Origin: Butyrivibrio sp.
GTDB lineage: Bacteria; Bacillota; Clostridia; Lachnospirales; Lachnospiraceae
NCBI RefSeq assembly: GCF_017635265.1
Contig: NZ_JAGBLU010000001.1
Location: forward strand, 1-64,000
Reading direction: 5' to 3'
Length of the DNA stretch: 64,000 nt
Shown: piece by piece, positions 1 to 8,792 of the stretch
Position numbering within the stretch: position 1 is the stretch's first letter
Layout: every line of letters starts with the position of its first letter
Notes under the pieces: model-generated
The model's database searches: none
What the model was told of the DNA's origin: nothing
Seen by the model: only the letters and a program-made list of their open reading frames with translations
Made by a program: the position numbers and the translations under genes

Positions 1-248
1 ATAGTCAGATCATATGAAAGCTCAGATTCAGCAAGGGTTACTGTTCCGCTTTCTTCAATGCCGAGTACTATATCTCCCTTTACAACAGTTGTTTCTTTAT
101 ATACATAGCTTTCAGTTGAAAGCCTTGGATAAATAAGAAGCTGATAAATCACCAAAGTAATGACAACAAGGAACAACGCTGCTATGCCAATGAATTTTGC
201 AAGAAACTTTTTATTTTTCAGTTTTTTCTTAATTGTCTCCACTTTCAC
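1..248 (-). CDS. Membrane-fusion adaptor protein, N-terminal part (cut by window edge)
   Basis: Only the first 82 or so codons are inside the window. The reading frame starts best at GTG 248, six bases after an AGGAGG at 255-260; an in-frame ATG at 254 directly abuts that AGGAGG and is less likely. The start overlaps the last 20 bases of the upstream HlyD-like gene, so the two are translationally linked. The translation has a lysine-rich cytoplasmic start, one transmembrane segment at about residues 15-35, then a segment (TTVVKGDIVLGIEESGTV) like the first beta-strands of HlyD/MacA adaptors. I infer a second adaptor working with a transporter encoded beyond the left edge. Family membership rests on a short stretch. 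Confidence 0.7.
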   Translation of the reverse strand, partial: MKVETIKKKLKNKKFLAKFIGIAALFLVVITLVIYQLLIYPRLSTESYVYKETTVVKGDIVLGIEESGTVTLAESELSYDLT

Positions 249-1779
249 TTTCATCCTCCTCATCAGTATCAAATGTAACCGTTGCTGTCAGATTCTGTGA
301 AAGATTTGAGACATCCCCCTTAAGTTCAACAGTTACCGTATAAGTTACGGATGACCTGCTGCTTGAAGCAGTGTTAGGATTTATAGCTGTAATCACTCCT
401 TCATAAGTTCCATAATCTTCAAATGTCACTGTTGCCGCCTGACCAACAACCAGCTGCGAAATATAATCCTGCTCAACGGAAGCAGATACGGAAATAGTGC
501 TCTCATCAGTGTATGCAATCACCATACTGTCAGCAGAAAGACTTCCGCCTTCGGAAACAGCTACCATCATTATTGTTCCTGCTGTTGAAGTATACATATA
601 TCCATCGCTTATGGACTCATTGAAGGCACTCAGATTATCCTCTGCATCATCCATTGCATCCTTCAATGTAGCCAGTTCCTCTTCAGCTTTTTCGACTGCT
701 GTATCGTAAGTTGCCTGAGCTATTTCACTCTGAGCTACTGTTTCTGTTTTAGTGGAATTTGCCGCTGTAAGTGCGTCATCATATTCGACCTGTGCTTTAG
801 ATAGCTGCGCTTGTAACTTTTCCAGATTAGCCTGTGCTTTTACAAGTCCGTTTGCTGCGATTCTGACTGCATCCTCATAATCTTCGAGAGCCTGCTCATA
901 CTCTTCCTGCTCCTGCGTAACTTCTTCTTCAAAAGCCTCATATATTTCGTAGTTACTGTCATGTGTTTCTGACAATGACTGCACTTCAATATTCCATTCA
1001 TCATAAAACTTCATAAGCAATGTAAAATTGTTATAAAGCTGAGTTTCCATTTCTCCCAGATTATAGTAGGTGTAATAATAGTCATCATTTACCGACGCTG
1101 TATACTCTTCAACAAGTTCACCGGCTTCTTCAACCTGCTTTTTTAGATTTTCTACCTCTTCCTTTTTCTCCTGAATGTCGCTATTGTAGTCATTTTCTGC
1201 ATACTTGGAATTGACGCTTGCCTGCTCCAGAGTGCTCTCAGCAGTCAATACCTCCTCCTCATAATCTATTACTCCCAGTCTGTATGCATATTCTGCCGAC
1301 TCAGCAGCCTGTTCCAGTTCAGTCCGCGCTTTTTCAAGACTTTCATCAGAAATCTTCAGGATTTTTGCTCCTTTTTCAACCTCGTCTCCATTGTTTAGAT
1401 AAACTTCTTCAATCTCAAGTGTTGTCTCCAGACTATCAACATCAAAAGTCTCTTCCACCATGCCAACAGTAGTTATTCCACTGGCTGTCACTCCAAAAGA
1501 CATGTCCATTCCACCGGGGCCAAAGCCATCCCTTCCCGGTTCTGATCCCGAATTTTTCCTCAGGATAATCCGTACACCAAAAATAGCGCCAACAACAAGA
1601 ATTAAAGCCAAAGCTATGGCAACAATTCTTGTTTTGACGCCGGTTCTCTTTATCCTACGTAGTATTCTTGCAGGCAACTTTACCCCGTTTTGCCTGTCTT
1701 CTCTTTTCTGGGCATCTCTTTCCTCCAGACGCTCAAGCCTTTTCTCCCTGCTTTTTTCAATAAATTCTTTCAGCTTCAT
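229..1779 (-). CDS. HlyD/MacA-family membrane-fusion (adaptor) protein
   Basis: An envelope adaptor of the type that links an inner-membrane transporter to export of peptides, lipids or drugs. The preferred start is ATG 1779, preceded by AGGAG with six-base spacing; an upstream ATG-equivalent at 1803 has no ribosome site. The 516-aa product has a charged cytoplasmic head, one membrane segment at about residues 52-73, a glycine-rich linker, a lipoyl-like strand (EEVYLNNGDEVEKGAKIL), and a very long glutamate/alanine-rich coiled coil covering about residues 140-390. A beta-barrel region with YTDESTISVSASVEQDYI follows, and the tail is acidic. The coiled coil is long for a Gram-positive adaptor. 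The gene ends inside the start of a second adaptor gene, and a transporter is probably encoded beyond the edge. The substrate cannot be inferred. Confidence 0.85.
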   Translation of the reverse strand: MKLKEFIEKSREKRLERLEERDAQKREDRQNGVKLPARILRRIKRTGVKTRIVAIALALILVVGAIFGVRIILRKNSGSEPGRDGFGPGGMDMSFGVTASGITTVGMVEETFDVDSLETTLEIEEVYLNNGDEVEKGAKILKISDESLEKARTELEQAAESAEYAYRLGVIDYEEEVLTAESTLEQASVNSKYAENDYNSDIQEKKEEVENLKKQVEEAGELVEEYTASVNDDYYYTYYNLGEMETQLYNNFTLLMKFYDEWNIEVQSLSETHDSNYEIYEAFEEEVTQEQEEYEQALEDYEDAVRIAANGLVKAQANLEKLQAQLSKAQVEYDDALTAANSTKTETVAQSEIAQATYDTAVEKAEEELATLKDAMDDAEDNLSAFNESISDGYMYTSTAGTIMMVAVSEGGSLSADSMVIAYTDESTISVSASVEQDYISQLVVGQAATVTFEDYGTYEGVITAINPNTASSSRSSVTYTVTVELKGDVSNLSQNLTATVTFDTDEEDESESGDN

Positions 1780-1843
1780 GAAAGTCTCCTTCGGCAAAAA
1801 CAATCTTTCCTTCTACTTTGCCAAAAGAACCTAAAATGAAACT

Positions 1844-1877
1844 AAAAAAATCTCCACATAAATGTGAAGATTTTTTT
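1844..1877 (-). terminator. Rho-independent terminator after the phosphoglucomutase gene
   Basis: Nearly symmetric hairpin. Its arms are AAAAAAATCT...CACAT and ATGTG...AGATTTTTTT with one internal mismatch and a short AT loop. Read on the minus strand it lies ten bases after the phosphoglucomutase stop and ends in seven T residues. The A-run on the other side would also let it work on the plus strand. Confidence 0.75.
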
Positions 1878-1886
1878 ATCTTTTAT

Positions 1887-3581
1887 TTATTCTACGCTGT
1901 TTATAAGAGCAAATATTTCCTCTTTAATCCTCTTGTTTGTCTCAAGAGCATTTTCTCTGCTGTCCCTGTTTGAATAAAAATAGAATTTAATCTTTGGCTC
2001 CGTTCCCGAAGGTCTGATAGCAAACCATGAGCCGTTATCAAGAAAGATTCTTATTGCATTCTGAGCAGGAATGTCTTCATAACCACCTATATAGTCAATT
2101 ACCTTTTCAACCCTTGCTCCTGCAACCTCAGAAGGAATATTCTCTCTGAACCACTTCATCATGCGCTGAATACGCTGTGCTCCGGATATTCCCTCAAGAA
2201 CGATATTGGGCTCATCCTCAGCAAAAAAGCCGTATTTAGCATAAATTTCCTGAAGCACATCCCAAAGAGTCTTTCCCTGTTTTCTATAGTAGGCTGCTGC
2301 CTCAGCTACAAGCATACCTGCTGAAATACCATCTTTATCACGGATATCTTCGCAAACCGCATATCCAACGGACTCTTCATAGCCAAAGAGATAGGTATAT
2401 CCATTCTCATGAAGATATGGAATCTTACCGCAAATGTTCTTAAATCCTGTAAGAGTCTCAAACATTTCAACCCCGTAAGCCTTTGCCATGATAGTAGAAA
2501 GAGTTGAAGTAACAATAGATTTTACCATTGCTCCCTTAACAGGAAGTGTGCCTGCATCTTTTCTTCCTTCAAGGACATAGTTAACGAGGATATATCCCGT
2601 CTGATTACCATTAAGCGGAACATACTCTCCCTTGTCATTTCTTATCTCAATGGCAAATCTGTCTGAATCAGGATCCGTTGCCATAAGAAGCTCAGCGCCA
2701 AACTCTTTTCCGTACTGTTCTGAGAGCTTAAATGCTTTAGGATCTTCAGGATTGGGGTATCCAACTGTAGTAAAGTCAGGGTCAGGATTTTCCTGTTCAG
2801 GAACAATCTTCCAGTTATTAAAGCCTCTGTCAGTAAGCATCTGTCTGAACGGAATAGAACCGCATCCGTTAAGAGGTGTGTAAACAAGAGGAATCGATAA
2901 GTCAAGCTCATCTCCTTCGTGAATAGCCATACCTTCAATCTTATCCAGATATTCCCTGTCATACTTCTCATCAAGAATAGTGATTTTTCCTTCTTTTACA
3001 AACTGATCAAAATCACCTTTCTTAATGCCATTCCACATATCAACCGCATCTATTTTTTCAGTCATACCATCAGCGATTTCTGATGAAACCTGACATCCAT
3101 CATCCCAATATGCCTTATATCCGTTATACTCTCTTGGGTTGTGAGAAGCTGTAATGTTAATTCCGGAAACCGTTCCAAGTCTTCTTATCATAAATGCAAG
3201 CTCAGGAGTTGGTCTAAGGTCAGGGAATGTATAAACCTTAATTCCGTTAGCAGCAAAGATACTGGCTGCAAGCCTTGAAAACTCCTTTGAAAAATGTCTT
3301 GGATCATGGGCAATGACAACACCCTTTTCCATGTTCTCTTTTCCTGAAGCTACAATGTAATCAGCAATTCCTTGAGATGCCTTTCCAACAGTCAAAAAGT
3401 TCATTCTGTTTGTTCCGGCGCCGACTTTTCCACGAAGTCCCGCAGTTCCAAAGGATAGATTTTGGAAAAATCTCTCTTCAATTTCAGTGTCGTTATCCTT
3501 AATCTCTATAAGTTCTGCTTTTAATGGGTCGTTGTCTGAAAGATTGTCAAGCCATTCATTGTATCTTTCTTTATAATCCAT
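1887..3581 (-). CDS. pgcA: Phosphoglucomutase / phosphomannomutase
   Basis: Interconverts glucose-1-phosphate and glucose-6-phosphate (or the mannose equivalents) in the cytoplasm. The start is ATG 3581, with GGAGG seven bases upstream; the in-frame extension to 3620 has no ribosome site. The 564-aa protein carries all landmarks of the alpha-D-phosphohexomutase superfamily: phosphoserine loop TASHNP (Ser at about 146), metal-binding DPDSDR (303-308), sugar-binding GYEES (400-404) and the C-terminal phosphate-binding RPSGTEPK. Length matches the long PgcA/PGM2-like branch rather than the 450-aa GlmM/ManB branch. It stands alone between two terminators, next to a glycan-use locus whose released hexoses it could channel to or from glycogen and UDP-glucose. 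Substrate preference between glucose and mannose is not decidable here. Confidence 0.9.
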   Translation of the reverse strand: MDYKERYNEWLDNLSDNDPLKAELIEIKDNDTEIEERFFQNLSFGTAGLRGKVGAGTNRMNFLTVGKASQGIADYIVASGKENMEKGVVIAHDPRHFSKEFSRLAASIFAANGIKVYTFPDLRPTPELAFMIRRLGTVSGINITASHNPREYNGYKAYWDDGCQVSSEIADGMTEKIDAVDMWNGIKKGDFDQFVKEGKITILDEKYDREYLDKIEGMAIHEGDELDLSIPLVYTPLNGCGSIPFRQMLTDRGFNNWKIVPEQENPDPDFTTVGYPNPEDPKAFKLSEQYGKEFGAELLMATDPDSDRFAIEIRNDKGEYVPLNGNQTGYILVNYVLEGRKDAGTLPVKGAMVKSIVTSTLSTIMAKAYGVEMFETLTGFKNICGKIPYLHENGYTYLFGYEESVGYAVCEDIRDKDGISAGMLVAEAAAYYRKQGKTLWDVLQEIYAKYGFFAEDEPNIVLEGISGAQRIQRMMKWFRENIPSEVAGARVEKVIDYIGGYEDIPAQNAIRIFLDNGSWFAIRPSGTEPKIKFYFYSNRDSRENALETNKRIKEEIFALINSVE

Positions 3582-3640
3582 ATTAAAACCTCCGTAAAAA
3601 AATATTTCATAACACCTCATTATTTTAACATAAAAGGCAT

Positions 3641-3680
3641 AAAATTACTCCCATCCTATACAAAGACGGGAGTAGTATTT
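3641..3680 (-). terminator. Terminator after the GH43 gene
   Basis: On the minus strand the hairpin ACTCCC...GGGAGT (3647-3652 with 3668-3673) is followed by AATTTT. It begins seven bases beyond the GH43 stop codon and separates the GH3/GH43 unit from the phosphoglucomutase gene. Confidence 0.6.
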
Positions 3681-5191
3681 TAATATAGATCAAAGCTTAA
3701 AAATTTGAATCTTCCTTTTCCTTTATATGTAATGTACAAAGCTTCTTTTTCCGATAAACCGGATATGGCAAAATCTCCTCCAAAGTTATCATCTTTCCTT
3801 TTCTTTGCACATCTGACTGAAATTCTTGCTATAATTTTACTCCTGTCCATCTTGACATAAGCATCAGACAAAAGCGGCGATGCAACATTCTTTCCTCCAT
3901 ACACTACAATTTCTCCATCAAGAGGCTCGGACTCCTTAATGAAAACTCTGATACTCTTGGTATCTCTAAGGTCAAAAAACTTAAATCCTGCCACTGCTCC
4001 ATCGCAGAAATTATCAATGTATTGATCAGGTCCATTCTCTCTGTCCCCGCCATCCTGAGTAAGAAAAGGAGTATTTTTCTTTGGATGCTTTATCATTGAT
4101 AAAAATCTTGTGCCATCCTTGCCGTAAAGATTACATGCAATATACGCCGGGAAACTTCCTGTTCCTTTAATCGCGCCGATGGTAAAGCCCTTACTTGTCA
4201 TCTGCGCCTGATAAAATCTCCCGTTCTCAAACCTGATTTCCTCTACGCAGGCTTGCCTTGAGGATTGTTTTCTATTGGTCTGTCTGTGATAAAAGACATA
4301 GTACCTGCCATTAAGCTTAATAAGGCTTCCATGGGTATTGCCGGTGTTATTCATAGCTCTTTTAACACTGGTAATATCAGCAAGACCTATATCACCGTTG
4401 GACACCAATGTGCCGCCAAAGGTAAATCCTTCCGTGGGCTTATCAGAGACTGCATAACACAGCTCATGGCTTTCCATGGAGCTGTATATGTAATAATATT
4501 TCCCATCAAATTTCCTCATGGAACTGGCTTCCAGAAAAAGATGTCCCTTATAGCCTTTTTTATTTCCGTCTTTAAAACCACCAACGCCAATATAAGCAGG
4601 TCCTTTTTTTACGGTAAACATGTCTGACGAATCAAGTTCAAACACCATTGGACCATAATCTGTTGGTTTACTGCCCATAAGAAGAACAGGATTATTTCTT
4701 AAAGCAAAGCCTGTGTACAGATAAAGTTTTCCATCATCGTCCATAAATACACCCGGATCAAACTGGAATGGTTCTCCCCTGTGACCTATAGGTGTTTTGT
4801 CTTTGTATTGTACATCTCCGTAAAACTCATACTTTCCGGCAGGTGTATCACAAACCGCAACAGAAATTTTTTTGGTTCCACCCATAAAGTAGTACAAATA
4901 AAATCTTCCATCAGGCCCCTGCACCATATCAGGCGCAGCAAGCCCCAGAAGAAATCTGGGGCCTTTTGCTGACGGATCCTGTTCTCTTTTAAAAATAACG
5001 CCTTCATATCGCCAATCCGATAAATCGCCAAGCGGAGCCGAGTAACATACATAATCACCCATACAGAATGAAATACCGTCAAACAGATCATGGGATCCGT
5101 ACACGTAAACTCTGTCTCCAACTATATGAGGCTCTCCATCAGGGATGTACTCATAACTTGGCAGATACGGATTAAAGGAATATTTTTTCAT
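3680..5191 (-). CDS. Intracellular GH43 glycosidase (beta-xylosidase / arabinofuranosidase type)
   Basis: A five-bladed beta-propeller glycoside hydrolase of family 43, most likely removing xylose or arabinose from imported oligosaccharides. The 503-aa protein has no signal peptide, so it acts in the cytoplasm. Family features are an N-terminal Asp in IPDGEPH (D18, candidate base), AAPDMV with GPDGRFYLYY, DPGVFMDDDGKLYLYTG (D145, candidate pKa-modulating Asp) and the general-acid Glu in FLEASSM (E221). The C-terminal 150 residues form an extra domain of beta character. It is last in a run GH3 - small membrane protein - GH43, about 30 bases after the small gene, and a terminator follows. Exact substrate is inference; alpha-L-arabinofuranosidase and beta-xylosidase are both plausible. 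Confidence 0.85.
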   Translation of the reverse strand: MKKYSFNPYLPSYEYIPDGEPHIVGDRVYVYGSHDLFDGISFCMGDYVCYSAPLGDLSDWRYEGVIFKREQDPSAKGPRFLLGLAAPDMVQGPDGRFYLYYFMGGTKKISVAVCDTPAGKYEFYGDVQYKDKTPIGHRGEPFQFDPGVFMDDDGKLYLYTGFALRNNPVLLMGSKPTDYGPMVFELDSSDMFTVKKGPAYIGVGGFKDGNKKGYKGHLFLEASSMRKFDGKYYYIYSSMESHELCYAVSDKPTEGFTFGGTLVSNGDIGLADITSVKRAMNNTGNTHGSLIKLNGRYYVFYHRQTNRKQSSRQACVEEIRFENGRFYQAQMTSKGFTIGAIKGTGSFPAYIACNLYGKDGTRFLSMIKHPKKNTPFLTQDGGDRENGPDQYIDNFCDGAVAGFKFFDLRDTKSIRVFIKESEPLDGEIVVYGGKNVASPLLSDAYVKMDRSKIIARISVRCAKKRKDDNFGGDFAISGLSEKEALYITYKGKGRFKFLSFDLY

Positions 5192-5221
5192 AAAACGGAT
5201 TTCCTTATAATATTTATTTTT

Positions 5222-5599
5222 TTATTCTGCTTCCTGCTTCATAAATCCCGAAACCCAGCAGAGAATCATTCCTATCACTGCAATTGATACAAAAATTATA
5301 AAGCTTATTATTGTATCAATGGTATCAAGAGCCGCAACAACATATCCAATCTGATTGACCATCACATAGAATGAATGAGCAGCAGCAAAGCCCAAGAGAA
5401 CTGCCAGTATTACAGGAAGCAGATTATTCAAAATCCTATTATTCACAAAAATTGCCACACATTCAATAACTACTGCAAGCGCCAGTACAACAAAGACAGA
5501 TGGCATCTTGTACATAACCTGAGTATATACAATTATATCCGCCAAAGCCAGCACACAGGCGACCAAAGTAAGATAAAAACCTATTCCTTTGTTTTTCAC
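5222..5599 (-). CDS. Small 4-TM membrane protein paired with GH3 (copy 1)
   Basis: A 125-aa protein with about four hydrophobic helices and no motif I recognise. It starts at GTG 5599, whose bases overlap the TGA stop of the GH3 gene (GTGA), and GGAGGGG sits upstream inside the GH3 gene, so translation is coupled. A similar protein lies in the same position after the second GH3 gene (22757-23185). Both have four helices, an LPVI segment in the middle and a short charged C-terminus. Because both GH3 enzymes carry a membrane segment at each end, a role as a membrane partner, chaperone or channel for them is a reasonable inference. Nothing in the sequence proves it. Confidence 0.75.
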   Translation of the reverse strand: MKNKGIGFYLTLVACVLALADIIVYTQVMYKMPSVFVVLALAVVIECVAIFVNNRILNNLLPVILAVLLGFAAAHSFYVMVNQIGYVVAALDTIDTIISFIIFVSIAVIGMILCWVSGFMKQEAE

Positions 5600-8500
5600 T
5601 TTTCTTCCCCTCCTTTGCGTACAGATCTAAAGTATAAAGCAGCGCCTATTATCGTAATAATAGTAAATAGTGAAATTGCTGCATAAATAGCGTTTTGCCA
5701 CCATGTGGATACATATTTGATATCCATGGTTTTGCTGATTCCATTCATTCCATTGGATTGAGCAAGATTATACAGCCAATACTTAATGTTACTCTTCATC
5801 ATCTTTTGGAATGCTGTATCTTTTGCTATTTCCGATTTTGAAGCAGCCATAGTTCCTATTTTGGATGTTTCATAAGCTGATGTAGTAAGACAATTTCCGC
5901 CTCCTGCAAATGTTATATCTCTCCAGTTCATGTAATCGGCACCGTTGATCATATCTGTAACGAAGGCACCTGTGTAGCCCCACTCATTTCTGGCTATATT
6001 GATTAATAGCTCTTCACTGGCTCCCACAAACTGAGTTCCGATTCTGTTAAAGGCTGTCATAACAGTAGCAGCTGTATTAAGTGACATAACACCCTGGAAT
6101 CCTCTAAGTTCATTCTCACGTGCTGCCTGCTCTTTAATAAATGTTGACATACCTGAACGGTTTGTTTCCTGATGATTAAATGCAAGGTGCTTGGGCTGGG
6201 CCTGGAGTCCTTTTGACTTCATACCTGACGTAATGGCAACACCCATAAGGTTTGTAAGCATTGAGTCTTCAGAATAGTACTCATGATTTCTTGCATTATA
6301 AGGAACTCTGTGAAGATTCATGCCGGGTCCTATCACTCCTGTCTCCTTTGTCCAAAGAGCTGCCTCACCCTGAAGCTCACCTTCTCTTACAACAAGTTCA
6401 TCATTAAATGTAGCTGCAACTACAGGCTCTGTAGGCATTACATTATCTGACCATGTGGCATAATCATCAGTTTTTTCCACATAAGTCGGTCTTGAAGAAT
6501 CTGACTTGGTCCATCTCACATAATATCCACTGACCTGATCATAGGTAAATCCCAAAGGGCCATCATTTTCATACAACCTTGGAAGAAGTATTGAGTCGAT
6601 ATTCTCAATATCATCTCCACCTTTTTCTATAAACTGTATCGCCTCATCAAGAGTAATTTCCTCAAGCAGTTGTTCCCACAGCGGATCATCAAGACTTGCA
6701 ACAGATACAATCTTTCCATCTTCTATCGTCACAAGATCAATAAGATTAAGGTCATGATCAACTCCCCAGGTCTCACCGTCTCCGTTTACCGTAAGCTCAT
6801 ATCTTGAGTTTGTAAGACCAACCATCATTTCATCAGTTGGTGTAAGTGGGTCAACAGTCTCCCATCCCACTGTCCAGTCAGAACGGGTTGTATACTCAAC
6901 AGTACCCGGAATCTGCGTATTAATATCAGCAAACTGAAGCTGATTCTCTACATTTTCCGAATATGTTGTATCGTCCTTTGCTGAAAGAGTCCACTTAAAA
7001 GCACATGTTTCGTCTATGACTTCATCATCCGTAGTTGAAACAAGGTTTTCAACACTTCCTGTTTTAAGAGCAAGAATATTGTTAAGTGCTTCATGAGCAC
7101 CATTACCTATTGCAAAATAGTAATCTCCTGCATCAAGTACCCATGCTCCACCGTTTGAGTCGTCATAGCTTGCTATATACTGTGGATCAAATGAAACAGT
7201 TATTGTCTCGGAAGCACCTGCTTCAAGTACACTTGTCTTGCCATATCCAATAAGCTGTATAGCAGACTTTTCTATTCCTCCCTGAATATAAGGAGCCTGT
7301 ACATAGAGCTGAACAACAGATTTTCCCGCTCTGTCACCTGTATTGGTTACAGTTACACTGGCACTGCCTTCACCTCCGACTGAAACATTAACGTTTTCCA
7401 GCTTCTGCTCAAATGTCGTATATGAAAGACCGTATCCAAACGGATAAGTTACCTCATCTTCATATACCCAGCTGTTTCCCTGAGTCGCGCCGACTGAAGA
7501 ATCTGCATTTCCCTGTCCTAAAACACTATCTTCGTATCTGGTCTCGTAGTACTTATAACCCACATAGATTCCTTCATTTTCTACAAGATACCAGTCAGCC
7601 TTGTCATTCTCTGTAAGATTTCCTCCCTGATTATATGAGTTTGTATACTCATACATTCCAAAGTTTGCCATGGCAGGTGAAGATGTGGAGTCTACAGCAT
7701 AAGTATCTGAAATATGTCCGGATGGATTAACTTCTCCGGAAATGACATCAGCCACTCCAAGAAATCCATATACTCCGGGTTCTCCTGCCCACACAATAGC
7801 ATCAATTTCATCATCGTTTTTAAGCTCTTCTATTTCAATAGCATTATCCGCATTGATGAGCACAATCACCTTAGTGCTATGCTCTTTGGCAAGTGCTATC
7901 ATATCTCTCTCATAATCAGAAAGAGCAAGAGGCCTTTCATATGAGTCCCCTTCTGTAGTATTTACTTCTGTAGGATAATAATCTGCGGCTTCAGATGAAT
8001 CACGGGATATTACCACTATTGCCGCAGTAGAATCAGCACTTTTTAAAATATCATCCGTGTATAAACTTGCAGGAATCTCTCCCACAGGGTACTCGGACTG
8101 ATTTACATATGTTGCCGTAAATGCCGGTGAAAGACCGTGTCCTGTCTGACCGAATCCTCTTCTCGCATAAGCAAGAACAGCTTCAGAAGAATACAGATCT
8201 ATCATTGTCTGATTGAGATTAAATCCCCTCTCTAAAAAAGCTTCTTCTATCCCATAACTTGGCTGACCATTTTCTGTATCAACTGTTGTTGATGAACCAA
8301 TCATTCCTCCAAGTGTTGGAAAATGAGAATTAAGTCCCCATAAAGTGACAGATTCACTACTTATATTTAGTGGAAGCGCCCCATTATTCTTAAAAAGAAC
8401 AGTTCCTTCACTTGCTATTTCCTCTGCAAGTGCTCTTTTTGCCAGGACCATCTCTTCAAGTGTTGAAAATTCCGACTTGTAATATATCGTATCCTCTGTT

Positions 8501-8658
8501 CCGTCTCCGCTGTCAACAACAATGTTATTTGTTGTCCCCAAGCGGGCATTGATGAAGCCCACATTGGCATTAGCTATGTTTAGCCCTGCAAAAAGCATCG
8601 CAAGGACAGAAGCTGATATACCGGTCAGACCTCTCCATCCATTTTTTCCTTTGCTCAT
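5596..8658 (-). CDS. Membrane-anchored GH3 glycosidase with reversed domain order (copy 1)
   Basis: A 1020-aa glycoside hydrolase of family 3, a retaining beta-glucosidase/beta-xylosidase family. The usual C-terminal alpha/beta sandwich comes first (about residues 65-335, with EGTVLFKNNGALPL and GEVNPSGH). A fibronectin-III-like domain follows at about 410-520, and the TIM barrel comes last (about 690-950). The barrel has NLHRVPYNARNHEYYSED, KHLAFNHQETNR and the nucleophile in AFVTDM (Asp902). A signal-anchor helix lies at about 12-30 and another helix at about 982-1007 before a basic tail, so the enzyme should lie outside the cell, tethered at both ends. The start has GGAGGG. The reversed order is known in Butyrivibrio and Ruminococcus enzymes; the substrate is not certain. 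Confidence 0.88.
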   Translation of the reverse strand: MSKGKNGWRGLTGISASVLAMLFAGLNIANANVGFINARLGTTNNIVVDSGDGTEDTIYYKSEFSTLEEMVLAKRALAEEIASEGTVLFKNNGALPLNISSESVTLWGLNSHFPTLGGMIGSSTTVDTENGQPSYGIEEAFLERGFNLNQTMIDLYSSEAVLAYARRGFGQTGHGLSPAFTATYVNQSEYPVGEIPASLYTDDILKSADSTAAIVVISRDSSEAADYYPTEVNTTEGDSYERPLALSDYERDMIALAKEHSTKVIVLINADNAIEIEELKNDDEIDAIVWAGEPGVYGFLGVADVISGEVNPSGHISDTYAVDSTSSPAMANFGMYEYTNSYNQGGNLTENDKADWYLVENEGIYVGYKYYETRYEDSVLGQGNADSSVGATQGNSWVYEDEVTYPFGYGLSYTTFEQKLENVNVSVGGEGSASVTVTNTGDRAGKSVVQLYVQAPYIQGGIEKSAIQLIGYGKTSVLEAGASETITVSFDPQYIASYDDSNGGAWVLDAGDYYFAIGNGAHEALNNILALKTGSVENLVSTTDDEVIDETCAFKWTLSAKDDTTYSENVENQLQFADINTQIPGTVEYTTRSDWTVGWETVDPLTPTDEMMVGLTNSRYELTVNGDGETWGVDHDLNLIDLVTIEDGKIVSVASLDDPLWEQLLEEITLDEAIQFIEKGGDDIENIDSILLPRLYENDGPLGFTYDQVSGYYVRWTKSDSSRPTYVEKTDDYATWSDNVMPTEPVVAATFNDELVVREGELQGEAALWTKETGVIGPGMNLHRVPYNARNHEYYSEDSMLTNLMGVAITSGMKSKGLQAQPKHLAFNHQETNRSGMSTFIKEQAARENELRGFQGVMSLNTAATVMTAFNRIGTQFVGASEELLINIARNEWGYTGAFVTDMINGADYMNWRDITFAGGGNCLTTSAYETSKIGTMAASKSEIAKDTAFQKMMKSNIKYWLYNLAQSNGMNGISKTMDIKYVSTWWQNAIYAAISLFTIITIIGAALYFRSVRKGGEEK

Positions 8659-8765
8659 AATACCCTCCTGAATTATAGTTTTAATGCTCTATATCCTAAT
8701 ATTAGCCGGAATTTTTAACCTTGAACGTCTTTTTCGCCATCTGTCGCTTTTTTATCATAAACTGT

Positions 8766-8792
8766 AAAAAGGAACCGCAATTAAGCGATTCC
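8766..8792 (-). terminator. Terminator enclosing the stop codon of the sugar symporter gene
   Basis: On the minus strand GGAATCGC - TTAATT - GCGGTTCC is followed by TTTTT. The TAA stop of the symporter gene (8783-8781) lies in the loop, so the last codons form the first arm of the hairpin. It separates the regulator/symporter operon from the GH3 unit. Confidence 0.7.

Noticed and set aside
8659..8765. Possible LytTR repeats (GACGTTCAAGG, AAGGTTAAAA) upstream of the first GH3 gene
   Set aside because: The two GTT-containing elements are only about 9 bases apart and match the half-site poorly, so I do not list them as a site.
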